DNA of 26,491 nucleotides from a virus: IMG/VR virus record IMGVR_UViG_3300007640_000190, positions 1 through 26,491 of that record. One strand, given 5' to 3'. The notes under the pieces were generated by a model. It ran no database searches. It saw nothing but the letters and a program-made list of their open reading frames with translations, and had not been told where the DNA came from. Both the position numbers and the translations under genes were made by a program. Position 1 is the first letter of the stretch. Every line of letters starts with the position of its first letter. Below, piece by piece: positions 1 to 6,564 of the stretch.

Positions 1-288
1 AAAGATTCTATAATACTGATTGTCTAATTTGACCTGATCCCAAAAGACTGGTTTGTCTGGCGAGACAAGATCTAGCGCATTATCAAACTTAGATTCATAA
101 GAATCTACTTCACCGTACACTTCGAAATATAACGGACGTAAGTACGCTTTTTCGAAGAGAATGAAATCTTCATCATCTAGATCAAATGATCTAATATAAT
201 GTTTCTCACTCTCAGGCTTATCGTTATGCTTAGAATAAGCGTTGAAGATTTCACCTGATTTTGTTAGGTTATTTAGGAAAATAGACAT
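1..288 (-). CDS. Hypothetical phage protein, C-terminus cut by window edge
   Basis: An open frame of 96 codons runs leftward from an ATG at 288-286 to the window edge without a stop, so the C-terminus is missing. The SD-like AAAGG lies a few bases before the start. The visible protein begins MSIFLNNLTKSGEIFNAYSK and is rich in Asp, Glu, Tyr and Phe, with no signal peptide, membrane segment or recognised motif. It lies in the same direction as the metallophosphoesterase gene at 623-1555, but the terminator between them suggests separate transcription. The function is unknown. The coding call rests on the long open frame, the ribosome site and the position; the product cannot be assigned. Confidence 0.7.
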   Translation of the reverse strand, partial: MSIFLNNLTKSGEIFNAYSKHNDKPESEKHYIRSFDLDDEDFILFEKAYLRPLYFEVYGEVDSYESKFDNALDLVSPDKPVFWDQVKLDNQYYRIF

Positions 289-310
289 AGTAATACCTTT
301 AAGTAAATTA

Positions 311-338
311 ATAATATTGTGAATATACTTGCTTGCAA
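311..338 (-). promoter_or_regulatory. Possible sigma70-like promoter for the leftward gene ending at the left edge
   Basis: On the minus strand, TTGCAA (333-338) is followed after 16 bases by TATTAT (311-316). The hexamers match the -35 consensus at 4 of 6 and the -10 consensus at 5 of 6 positions. Transcription would start near 304, giving a short leader with the AAAGG ribosome site. The genome is AT-rich, so such matches can arise by chance. The -35 element overlaps the 10-base palindrome GCTTGCAAGC (331-340), a possible operator. Confidence 0.3.
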
Positions 339-413
339 GCGAGAGCCTGAGGAAAACAATCACAAAGAGACAATCTCACTACGAGACGAGGAGCAGGAAT
401 ACATCGAGACAAT

Positions 414-443
414 GCCCCCCAACACCACATACCCTAGGGGGGC
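414..443. repeat. Perfect 7-bp GC inverted repeat (hairpin)
   Basis: GCCCCCC at 414-420 is exactly complementary to GGGGGGC at 437-443, with a 16-base loop between them that itself contains the palindrome CCCTAGGG (432-439). An all-GC stem is striking in such an AT-rich genome. No T-run follows at once on either strand, so a simple terminator role is not obvious. Confidence 0.6.
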
Positions 444-459
444 TCTGCTTAGGTCTGCA

Positions 460-478
460 GGTGGTGGGCAGGGGTGGG
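460..478 (+). other. G-rich tract with G-quadruplex potential
   Basis: Five guanine runs of two to four bases (460-461, 463-464, 466-468, 471-474, 476-478) are separated by one or two bases, enough for a two-layer quadruplex on the plus strand. Using the six-G run at 437-442 as well, a three-layer fold with one long loop is also possible. A C-run follows at 483-487 and could instead pair with GGGG at 471-474. Folding is inferred, not shown. Confidence 0.4.
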
Positions 479-543
479 TACTCCCCCATATATTTTTGTA
501 GTATTTTTTTATTAAAACTTTTATAAATAACTTCTAAGAGCAT

Positions 544-582
544 AAAAACCCTTTAGGTATATATTTATACTTTTTCAGGGTT
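544..582 (-). terminator. Rho-independent terminator of the leftward metallophosphoesterase gene
   Basis: AACCCT (547-552) pairs with AGGGTT (577-582), and an inner stem pairs AGGTATA with TATACTT around a TATT loop. Read leftward, the stem is followed by TTTTT (complement of 544-548). It lies about 40 bases beyond the stop codon of the gene at 623-1555, in the right direction to end its transcript. Confidence 0.6.
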
Positions 583-622
583 AAAATTAAATCTAGGTAT
601 GTTTATGTGTCAAATAAAGGTA

Positions 623-1555
623 TTATTCGAACTCTGACATTCTAGGAATTGTAGAATTATAATTAAATAGATCTGTAGAGAAAGTTGAGATAGTAGCTTG
701 AACATATTGATTAACTAGTTCTTGTTTATGTTTTGATTGTTTTCTATCTCGTTTATATTTAAGTTCTATGAGTCTTCCTCCTATTTCGGATGGTGGTATT
801 CCTTTTTCGACAGCCCATCCAAATCCAGAGGAGTGTTCATCTTTATATGTTGGTGTTCTGATAAGGTCTATGGTTTTATAGAAGACTTTATTTTGTTTAT
901 TAATAGTTTCTACTTTGTGTTTGATATGAGTATCTGTGTGTTTGTGTCCCATCCATATTGCATCGCATCTATCTACTTGCGTGAGTATTCTAGAGAAGTC
1001 TATAACGCCTTTTGTAACTGGCGCACCTCCACCGAATCCATGATGGTATTTCATTCTATATGGTTGGTAGGCTGTTTTATCAAAATCTCTTTGTATTTTA
1101 AATACTATCCACCCTGTATAACCTCCTAGATTTATTTTTTTACCTGTTTTAAGTTCTAGGGAATCTTTTAGTCCTTTTAGCAGATCAAATTCTTTATAGT
1201 TATATACAGCAGTTTCGTGATTACCATAAGTAAATAGTTCTAGTATATCTATATATGGTTCAAAGAAAGCAGCATGATATTCTACAAGTCTGTTTAAGTA
1301 ATTACCTGAAACCATATAAGATCTAAGATTTTTAGATCCTCTTCTATCACCTTTACCTTCCATAGCACAGAAAGTATCTCCATTAAGAATTACTTTAATG
1401 TTATTTTCAAGGCAGTATTTTAGATGTTGTTCAAGTATAGATTGTATGCAATGTGGGTTGTCTAAATGCAAGTCAGAAAGGAGTGCTATTTTTGTAGTAG
1501 GGGCGTCTACTTCAACTATGTGTACAGGCATAGTAGGTAGTCTTCTAAGTGACAT
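623..1555 (-). CDS. Calcineurin-like metallophosphoesterase
   Basis: The 310-residue protein has the full set of motifs of the calcineurin-like metallophosphoesterase superfamily in order: D28-x-H30 in SDLHL, GD60 in NGDTF, GNHE at 111-114, a histidine pair at 171-172, and GHKH at 203-206. These residues bind two metal ions and catalyse phosphodiester or phosphomonoester hydrolysis. The superfamily includes SbcD/Mre11 nucleases, cyclic nucleotide phosphodiesterases and protein phosphatases, so the substrate is not known. The start has an AGGA ribosome site, and TAA ends it at 623. It is transcribed leftward, away from all the other modules, with its own terminator. A role in DNA processing or nucleotide turnover is plausible but inferred. 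Confidence 0.85.
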   Translation of the reverse strand: MSLRRLPTMPVHIVEVDAPTTKIALLSDLHLDNPHCIQSILEQHLKYCLENNIKVILNGDTFCAMEGKGDRRGSKNLRSYMVSGNYLNRLVEYHAAFFEPYIDILELFTYGNHETAVYNYKEFDLLKGLKDSLELKTGKKINLGGYTGWIVFKIQRDFDKTAYQPYRMKYHHGFGGGAPVTKGVIDFSRILTQVDRCDAIWMGHKHTDTHIKHKVETINKQNKVFYKTIDLIRTPTYKDEHSSGFGWAVEKGIPPSEIGGRLIELKYKRDRKQSKHKQELVNQYVQATISTFSTDLFNYNSTIPRMSEFE

Positions 1556-1602
1556 ATCTTTAATCCTGTTATGAATAATGTTAACAAATATAATAAAAAA
1601 AA

Positions 1603-1680
1603 GTTGTTTTTTTGTTCTCCTCCCCTCTGCCCTCTTTCTTTCTCTGCGGTTCTCCTCTTTGTTTCCTCTGGCTTTCGCCT
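1603..1680. other. Adenine-free polypyrimidine tract between divergent genes
   Basis: These 78 bases contain no adenine on the plus strand: only C and T with eleven G. They are directly preceded by eight A (1595-1602), which with GTTG and seven T (1607-1613) form an A:T hairpin. The complementary strand is purine-rich and T-free and contains several AGGAG-like words. It sits in the only divergent spacer of the window, so transcripts or replication may start here. A leftward transcript across it would be purine-rich RNA on a pyrimidine template, a hybrid known to be unusually stable. Confidence 0.7.
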
Positions 1681-1709
1681 AATGTTTTTTAAATTTTAAA
1701 GAGGTATAG

Positions 1710-1988
1710 ATGAGTCGATTCTATAGAAGAAAAAAGAATGCAGTTAAAAAAACTGATTCTATAAGCACAGTATTAGAATATATCAATGTGCATAGCGCTA
1801 AATCAATAGATATATCTAATACAGCAAATGGTAACTACATGATAACATTGACATACTGCGACAATAGTAAAGAATATATCGGAGACCAATCTGCAGAAGA
1901 TATATATAAATTTTCAAAAGAGTACAATTTGAAAAATGATTTTGAATTAAGAGCAGCTCTGAAAAATAACAACTTAGAGGAAATGTAA
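1710..1988 (+). CDS. Small hypothetical protein, first gene of the rightward block
   Basis: The 92-residue protein starts with a basic stretch (MSRFYRRKKNAVKK), followed by a mixed, mostly polar body with a hydrophobic strand-like patch near residues 42-48 (NYMITLT). The start is preceded by AGAGG at good spacing. No motif was recognised. It begins the rightward gene series after the divergent spacer, and its stop overlaps the next start as TAATG, indicating translational coupling. A DNA-binding or regulatory role would fit the basic N-terminus and early position, but nothing in the sequence proves it. Confidence 0.65.
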   Translation: MSRFYRRKKNAVKKTDSISTVLEYINVHSAKSIDISNTANGNYMITLTYCDNSKEYIGDQSAEDIYKFSKEYNLKNDFELRAALKNNNLEEM

Positions 1989-2170
1989 TGGATATTAAAG
2001 AAGAATTAATATGGCTTGAAAGAGAAGTAAAGACTTTATCTTATGCTATAGAGCTATTAGCTCATAAAGAAGTTAAAAGCACTTTACTTGAAGGCACAGG
2101 TAGGATTCTGCATAAACTAAATGAATTAGAAACATTAGATAAAATAAATAAACAACAATTAAAGGTGTAG
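1988..2170 (+). CDS. Small hypothetical helical protein
   Basis: The 60-residue protein is rich in Leu, Glu and Lys, with heptad-like spacing of hydrophobics (for example LIWLEREVKTLSYAIELLAH), so it is probably helical and may form a coiled coil. Its ATG overlaps the upstream stop in TAATG and is preceded by AGGA. It has no transmembrane segment and no recognised family. Its short length and coupling to the neighbours suggest a small phage accessory factor. Confidence 0.6.
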   Translation: MDIKEELIWLEREVKTLSYAIELLAHKEVKSTLLEGTGRILHKLNELETLDKINKQQLKV

Positions 2171-2171
2171 T

Positions 2172-2660
2172 ATGAAGCTAATAGATTTATTAAAACAAGC
2201 AAAAGAAATAATTGCTGAAACTGGCAGATTTGAGATGAGCCAGTGGCATAGTGGGATTCTTGGAGAGGAAGTAAATATCAAAGAATGTGGTACGGCTTGT
2301 TGCATTGGTGGATGGATGGTAGCATTGCTAGAAGATGAAATGAATGGGGGAGATCACAATGAGTATTGTATGAACCTTCAAAGTTATTACGACTTAGATG
2401 AATTGTTTTATGCTTTTAGGTGGGACGAATTTTTAGACCCAAAAGATTGGGACAGGTTGTATGCAGAAGTTGTAAGCCATAGCATTTTAGATGATAGCCA
2501 CAAAGAAGCCAATAAGGGCGCTTGGTTTAATAGCGCTTTTGACAAAATGCCTGCTAAAAGAAAAGTGTATTGGGCAGGTGTTGTAATAGACGCATACATA
2601 GACAACTGGGAAGGTTATTTAGACAAAGAAGTAACAATAGAGGATTTAAATGAAGCATGA
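2172..2660 (+). CDS. Hypothetical phage protein with CGTxCCxGGW motif
   Basis: The 162-residue acidic protein has a conserved-looking motif CGTACCIGGW at residues 39-48, following an amphipathic N-terminal helix. I recall similar CGTxxCxxGW signatures in uncharacterised phage and bacterial proteins, but this was not searched. The rest is rich in Trp, Tyr, Asp and Glu. The two adjacent cysteines could bind metal or form a disulphide. It starts one base after the previous stop behind a weak AGGTG site, and its last 11 bases overlap the next gene. No function can be assigned. Confidence 0.65.
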   Translation: MKLIDLLKQAKEIIAETGRFEMSQWHSGILGEEVNIKECGTACCIGGWMVALLEDEMNGGDHNEYCMNLQSYYDLDELFYAFRWDEFLDPKDWDRLYAEVVSHSILDDSHKEANKGAWFNSAFDKMPAKRKVYWAGVVIDAYIDNWEGYLDKEVTIEDLNEA

Positions 2661-2889
2661 CATTAAAATAGATGCAAAGAGCGTAATTACTCAAATGGAC
2701 GGAGTAGCTGCTTTGCAAATAGTGTTAGATGTAAATCACATAGAAGCTAGTTCAGACGATGAGTATGAAGGTATAAAGGAAAAGATGAAAAACATGCTAT
2801 TAAATGCATTTGAAAGGTTTTGGGAAGATACTTTACATACAGAAGATCAAATTAACTATAAAGAACATTTAATATTAGATGAGGGATAA
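2650..2889 (+). CDS. Small hypothetical acidic protein
   Basis: The 79-residue protein is acidic, with a predicted strand (AALQIVLDV, residues 20-28) followed by a helix-prone segment (GIKEKMKNMLLNAFERFWED). The start overlaps the end of the upstream gene by 11 bases and is preceded by AGGA inside that gene. No family was recognised. Spacing and direction place it in the same early operon. Confidence 0.6.
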   Translation: MKHDIKIDAKSVITQMDGVAALQIVLDVNHIEASSDDEYEGIKEKMKNMLLNAFERFWEDTLHTEDQINYKEHLILDEG

Positions 2890-2890
2890 A

Positions 2891-3331
2891 ATGACATTTC
2901 ATAATTATGAGCTTATAGCAACGCCTATGTTTACAAGCTTCACTATGTTTAAAGAGCTTAATGAAGAAGACTTGTATGAGCATCCAGTAAGAGTAAGCGT
3001 TAGACTTGAAACGCAAAGCAGCATTACAATGTCACTTTATTGCAACGAAACAGGAAGCTTGCTTACTAGCCGCAAGATTCAAAACGCAAAGTATTTAACA
3101 AGGAGAGTCCACAATTATATGAGTGGTAATTCTTATGATGCTCATTATTTAAAGATTACGCCTAAACAAAGTGGGCAAGTTTTACTTGATTTGATAATGG
3201 CGCATATAGACAACACGCTTAGGATTAATAAATCAGTAAATATTGGTTTAGATATTCACCCTAATGTTATCAGCAAAGGGAAGTTATGGAATGTTAGTAT
3301 TAAACAAAAAGAGGAATTATTATGGGATTAG
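2891..3331 (+). CDS. Hypothetical phage protein
   Basis: The 146-residue protein starts at ATG 2891. An in-frame ATG at 2879 is less likely because GAGGGA lies between the two and is well placed for the later start, which is also just one base after the previous stop. The protein looks like a mixed alpha/beta domain with several strand-like segments (VRVSVRLE, SITMSLY, SVNIGLDI). No motif was recognised. Its end overlaps the next gene by 10 bases. Confidence 0.65.
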   Translation: MTFHNYELIATPMFTSFTMFKELNEEDLYEHPVRVSVRLETQSSITMSLYCNETGSLLTSRKIQNAKYLTRRVHNYMSGNSYDAHYLKITPKQSGQVLLDLIMAHIDNTLRINKSVNIGLDIHPNVISKGKLWNVSIKQKEELLWD

Positions 3332-3789
3332 ATATGTATTTAGAAGCGAAGCTATATTTAAGTGAATATAGTGGCGACAAAGAGTTATTTGAGAAAGCAT
3401 ATGAGCTTGTACCTTACAAATATCCTAACAGCTTTAAAAACGTGACTTTAGAGTTTCCTGTGGGATATTGGAGAAAAGTAAACTGGATTCACAAGTGGTT
3501 TGTAGACAACGTGCAAGGCGGCAATGACAACTGTGAAAGTTATTATGTAGACCTTCCAATGCTAGAAGAGCTAAGAGATTTAGTATCAGATCTTTTAGAT
3601 AAGAAAGATATTGACCAGGCTTTAAAAGACTTGCCACCGCAAAGTGGATTCTTCTTTGGCACTACTGAAATAGATAGTGATACGGAAAAATGGTATTGGG
3701 ATAGTTTAGACCAGACGAAAGACATACTGACGCAAGCGATAAAGTTAGAATCTAGTGGTTGCATCATTTATTATCGTGCAAATTGGTAG
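3322..3789 (+). CDS. Conserved-type phage protein beginning MGLDMYL
   Basis: The 155-residue protein begins MGLDMYLEAK and contains YWRKVNWIHKWF (residues 50-61) and GFFFGTTEID (residues 109-118). These three blocks resemble a widely distributed, uncharacterised phage protein family recalled from many tailed phages; the assignment is from memory, not a search. The family has no known activity. The GAGG site before the ATG is strong. A histidine and several acidic residues could form a site, but no catalytic pattern is clear. Confidence 0.7.
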   Translation: MGLDMYLEAKLYLSEYSGDKELFEKAYELVPYKYPNSFKNVTLEFPVGYWRKVNWIHKWFVDNVQGGNDNCESYYVDLPMLEELRDLVSDLLDKKDIDQALKDLPPQSGFFFGTTEIDSDTEKWYWDSLDQTKDILTQAIKLESSGCIIYYRANW

Positions 3790-3830
3790 ATATAATATTA
3801 AATAATAAACAATTTAAACAAAGGATAAAG

Positions 3831-4106
3831 ATGTCAAGTGAACAAGAATATTACGATGAATTGCAAGACATAATATATAAAACAGAATCAAGACTTGATG
3901 CAATTAGATTAAGTAATTTTAGCAAAATGATAAATGCTTATACAAATGACGATACAAAAACATTTCAAGAAATATTTGAAAGCAATGCAAATACAATAGG
4001 AAAAATAGCATTAGAAATAAATGATTTAAACTTAGACAACAACCAGAAGATATCTAATATCAAAAGAATATTAACAAGTTATTTAGGAGAAGGATATGTT
4101 TATTAA
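3831..4106 (+). CDS. Small hypothetical helical protein
   Basis: The chosen start, ATG 3831, gives 91 residues beginning MSSEQEYYDE. It is favoured over an upstream in-frame ATG at 3759 because AAAGGA lies just before it and the longer form would overlap the previous gene. The protein is polar, probably all-helical and rich in Asn, Asp, Glu and Lys. It has no recognised family. It overlaps the DUF932-like gene by 11 bases, so the two are probably translated together. Confidence 0.6.
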   Translation: MSSEQEYYDELQDIIYKTESRLDAIRLSNFSKMINAYTNDDTKTFQEIFESNANTIGKIALEINDLNLDNNQKISNIKRILTSYLGEGYVY

Positions 4107-4899
4107 AAAAATAACAAATGCCACATCATTATCTGATATGTTACAATCTACTTTATTTAAAGTAGAAAAAAGACCGCTTTATATGGTTAACAATTCAGGA
4201 ATACAAGAAAGAGTTAATCATGAAGCTTTAGTAAAGGCTGATGACGGAGATATATTATATATAGGCAAGCAATATACCCCTATAGAAAACAAAACGATTG
4301 TAGATGCTATTTCTAAGCTTCCTATGGATATAGTTAAAATTAACAATTATAACAACAGAGTATTTGAATATAATTTAGTAGGCAATCAAAATTTTAAATT
4401 TGGAGAAGAACCTGCTAAGTTTATGATGAGAATAGTAAACTCTTATGATGGTAGTAAAGCGCTAAGAGTAGATGCAGGTGTATATGTGCTTGTATGTTCT
4501 AATGGTGCAGTAAGCAAAAAACATGGTTTTAACTTTGGAAGAAAACATACTGTAGGATTAGGGGAAAATGAAATAGCAGGATTTATTGAAGACAGTACAA
4601 ATAAAATGGATGGTATTATTAATTTATTTCAAAACAAAACATGGCACAATAACCAAGAACAAGGCATGCAGCAATTTAATGAACTAGTTAAAATATTTCC
4701 TGAATCAAAGACAGGCGAAGTACACCCTATGATTGAAGGTATTAATTCTAGAGCAGAAAGATATTCAGAAAAATACGATATTGAATTTTCTTTATTTATG
4801 GCAGCTACAGACTTTTCTACTCATAAAGAAAGATTTGGTTTATCTAGTAGCTATGCAAGAAAATTAGACTCACAAATAAGTGATGTATTTATGAATTAA
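4096..4899 (+). CDS. DUF932-like phage/plasmid protein
   Basis: The 267-residue protein resembles the DUF932 (phage/plasmid-like TIGR03299) family. It shows the typical Q-Y-x-P-I-x-N pattern at residues 59-65, NSYDGS at 115-120, and a core strand with VCSNG at 133-137. Members are common in phages and plasmids near replication and recombination genes, but their biochemical role is not established. The start is supported by AGGAGAAGG. The next gene encodes a Rad52-type annealing protein, consistent with a DNA-metabolism setting. The family call is moderately secure; the function is unknown. Confidence 0.65.
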   Translation: MFIKKITNATSLSDMLQSTLFKVEKRPLYMVNNSGIQERVNHEALVKADDGDILYIGKQYTPIENKTIVDAISKLPMDIVKINNYNNRVFEYNLVGNQNFKFGEEPAKFMMRIVNSYDGSKALRVDAGVYVLVCSNGAVSKKHGFNFGRKHTVGLGENEIAGFIEDSTNKMDGIINLFQNKTWHNNQEQGMQQFNELVKIFPESKTGEVHPMIEGINSRAERYSEKYDIEFSLFMAATDFSTHKERFGLSSSYARKLDSQISDVFMN

Positions 4900-4943
4900 T
4901 TTGTTATATTTATGTCCATTTTTTAATCAAAAAGAGAGATTTA

Positions 4944-5657
4944 ATGAGTAAAATTGAAAAAGTGAATGCAATTCCTGTAGAAACAGAAAACAGCCTACCG
5001 ACAAATATTGATGAAATATCATCCGCAATGAAATTAGTCGCAGAAGAAAACAAAAAAAGAAGAAAAAAGAAAACATCAAACAAAAACAAAAAAATCAGAG
5101 AAGGCAAAGGAGGGCAAAATTTTTATTATGTAGATAGATTAGCTGCTCAATCATGGCTTGATGAACATTATCCAGTATGGGAGATGAAAGTATTGCCTGA
5201 TTCTTTGTTTGTTATAGATGATACTACTGAACGTGGAAGAAAAACAGGTACTTATAATATAGCTGTAGAGCTAACAGTAAAAGACCCTAATACTGCGGTA
5301 AATAGAACTATTACTTGTTACGGCTCTAAAGAATTTATAATTAATAAAGAAGGAGAAAAAACACAACAAGCTTATTTCAAATCTGCTGAAACTGATGCTT
5401 TTAAAAGATGTGTATATACATTAGGTGCATTTGCTGATGTATATAAACCAGAAGATGAAGTAGAAGATTATACTTCTACAGAAATGAATATAGTTAATAA
5501 TGTAGTTTTAAATGTTTTACCAGAATTGTTAAAATTATACGAAATAGGCAAAGTTAAAGAAGTACAAGTAAGAAATGTACTATCAAAAGTAAGTAATTCA
5601 AATGTTGACCAAGAATTATTAAATAAATGGATCAACGCTATTAATGATTTAAAATAA
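4944..5657 (+). CDS. Single-strand annealing protein, Rad52/Sak-like
   Basis: The 237-residue protein has a flexible Lys/Arg-rich N-terminus (residues 37-53), then a domain with YYVDRLAAQSWLDEHY (61-76), a strand region ending in TCYGSKE, and SAETDAFKRC at 147-156 followed by LGAFADVY. The SA-x-TDA-x-KR signature is typical of Rad52-superfamily phage annealing proteins such as Sak. Such proteins coat single strands and pair complementary DNA during phage recombination and replication. The PD-(D/E)XK exonuclease at 9223-10068 would be its strand-resecting partner. The basic N-terminus is probably a DNA-binding extension. GAGAG precedes the start. Confidence 0.7.
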   Translation: MSKIEKVNAIPVETENSLPTNIDEISSAMKLVAEENKKRRKKKTSNKNKKIREGKGGQNFYYVDRLAAQSWLDEHYPVWEMKVLPDSLFVIDDTTERGRKTGTYNIAVELTVKDPNTAVNRTITCYGSKEFIINKEGEKTQQAYFKSAETDAFKRCVYTLGAFADVYKPEDEVEDYTSTEMNIVNNVVLNVLPELLKLYEIGKVKEVQVRNVLSKVSNSNVDQELLNKWINAINDLK

Positions 5658-5667
5658 GGAGAAAAGT

Positions 5668-6564
5668 ATGAGTTGGGGTGATGCACCAAAACCTACTACC
5701 GAAAACGTGAATGTTTCGCCTATAAATGACGGAGATTACGTTTTATGCATGTTACTTGATAGAAAGTTACCTAAACAATCTGAAGAAGCTATAAAGCTTC
5801 TGGAAAACAATGGTGAAATACCAAATAGAGAAGATTGGGCTAAATGGGGTATGGCATTTGACGTAGCTATTATAGCCAAAGGAAAAACTAAAGATCTAAT
5901 AGATCAAAAGTTAATAGATGCACATGGTGATGATATTAAACTTCCTAATGGTAATATATTTAACACTATTAAAGTATATCCACCATCTTTAGCTAAAGAA
6001 GCTAAATATATTATGGAAAAATGTATAAAGCCAGATTTATCTATAGAATCTATTTATCCATCACCATTTCCTGCTAGAGATTTTAAAACTAAAAAACTAG
6101 TAACTGATGTCGAACCAGAAGAAAGAGAAATGTATGCAGATCTTTTAATCAAAGAACAAGACAGAATTAATGATTGGAATAATTTAATTACTTGGTGGGA
6201 AACATTAGCACCAGAAGAAAAGCATGAAAGATTAGAAGAGTTGTTACAAATGCAATATTTAATTGCTAAAGTAGATTGGGTTGAAAAGGAGGTAAATTAT
6301 TTACCTTTAGACAAAGGAACTATTTTTGCTGCTAAAGCGGTTAAATCTGGAAAGTATATTAATCTTAAAACAGTTACTTGGGACAAACAAAACAGAAAAT
6401 GGGATATTCATTCTAATGGAGCATGGATAGGAGATTTCGATGAAATAGATAGTACAGAAATAGCTGATAAGTTAATAGAAGCTAGAAAACAATCTTTTGT
6501 TAATAAAGCTAAAAAATCTAAAACATCTATAGTAGATAGTTTACCAGAGGAAGCACCGTTTTGA
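5668..6564 (+). CDS. Replication-module protein with SSB-like C-terminal tail
   Basis: The 298-residue protein has no family that I recognise, but it ends in LPEEAPF, resembling the acidic-hydrophobic tip (DDIPF) by which bacterial SSB recruits replication and recombination partners. The segment just before it (residues 272-290) is Lys/Ser-rich and probably disordered, also like an SSB linker. The N-terminal domain (20-125) alternates strands and helices; the middle is helical and Trp-rich. It lies between the annealing protein and the helicase, with a strong GGAG site. A single-strand-binding or helicase-loading role is an inference from the tail and position. Confidence 0.6.
   Translation: MSWGDAPKPTTENVNVSPINDGDYVLCMLLDRKLPKQSEEAIKLLENNGEIPNREDWAKWGMAFDVAIIAKGKTKDLIDQKLIDAHGDDIKLPNGNIFNTIKVYPPSLAKEAKYIMEKCIKPDLSIESIYPSPFPARDFKTKKLVTDVEPEEREMYADLLIKEQDRINDWNNLITWWETLAPEEKHERLEELLQMQYLIAKVDWVEKEVNYLPLDKGTIFAAKAVKSGKYINLKTVTWDKQNRKWDIHSNGAWIGDFDEIDSTEIADKLIEARKQSFVNKAKKSKTSIVDSLPEEAPF

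Larger units (their letters stand above)
301..622. other. Non-coding spacer with a GC-rich island
   Basis: This spacer lies between two leftward genes. Its left half (about 330-487) is far richer in G and C than the rest of the window. It holds the palindrome GCTTGCAAGC (331-340), GAGAC words at 367, 383 and 406, a GC hairpin (414-443) and a G-rich tract (460-478). The right half is AT-rich and holds a terminator (544-582). Short overlapping rightward frames at 319-501 and 329-526 lack ribosome sites and are not called as genes. An 11-base inverted repeat, TAATACCTTTA (291-301) with TAAAGGTATTA (615-625), brackets the spacer. It may be a regulatory or replication-associated region; nothing in it proves a role. 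Confidence 0.55.

Noticed and set aside
361-420. GAGAC words repeated at 367, 383 and 406 as a possible CRISPR or iteron array.
   Set aside because: The units are too short and irregularly spaced; no repeat-spacer structure is seen here or elsewhere in the window.
319-526. Two overlapping rightward frames of 60 and 65 codons in the GC-rich spacer.
   Set aside because: They have no ribosome site, are opposite to both neighbours, have biased composition from the GC island, and overlap each other without a plausible protein.
737-1129. 130-codon rightward frame opposite the metallophosphoesterase gene.
   Set aside because: It lies entirely antisense to a gene with full catalytic motifs; its Phe/Ser/Tyr-rich composition is what antisense of Lys/Glu-rich coding gives.
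3434-3767. Leftward frames of 67 and 74 codons opposite the MGLDMYL protein.
   Set aside because: Both are antisense shadows of a conserved-type gene and overlap each other.
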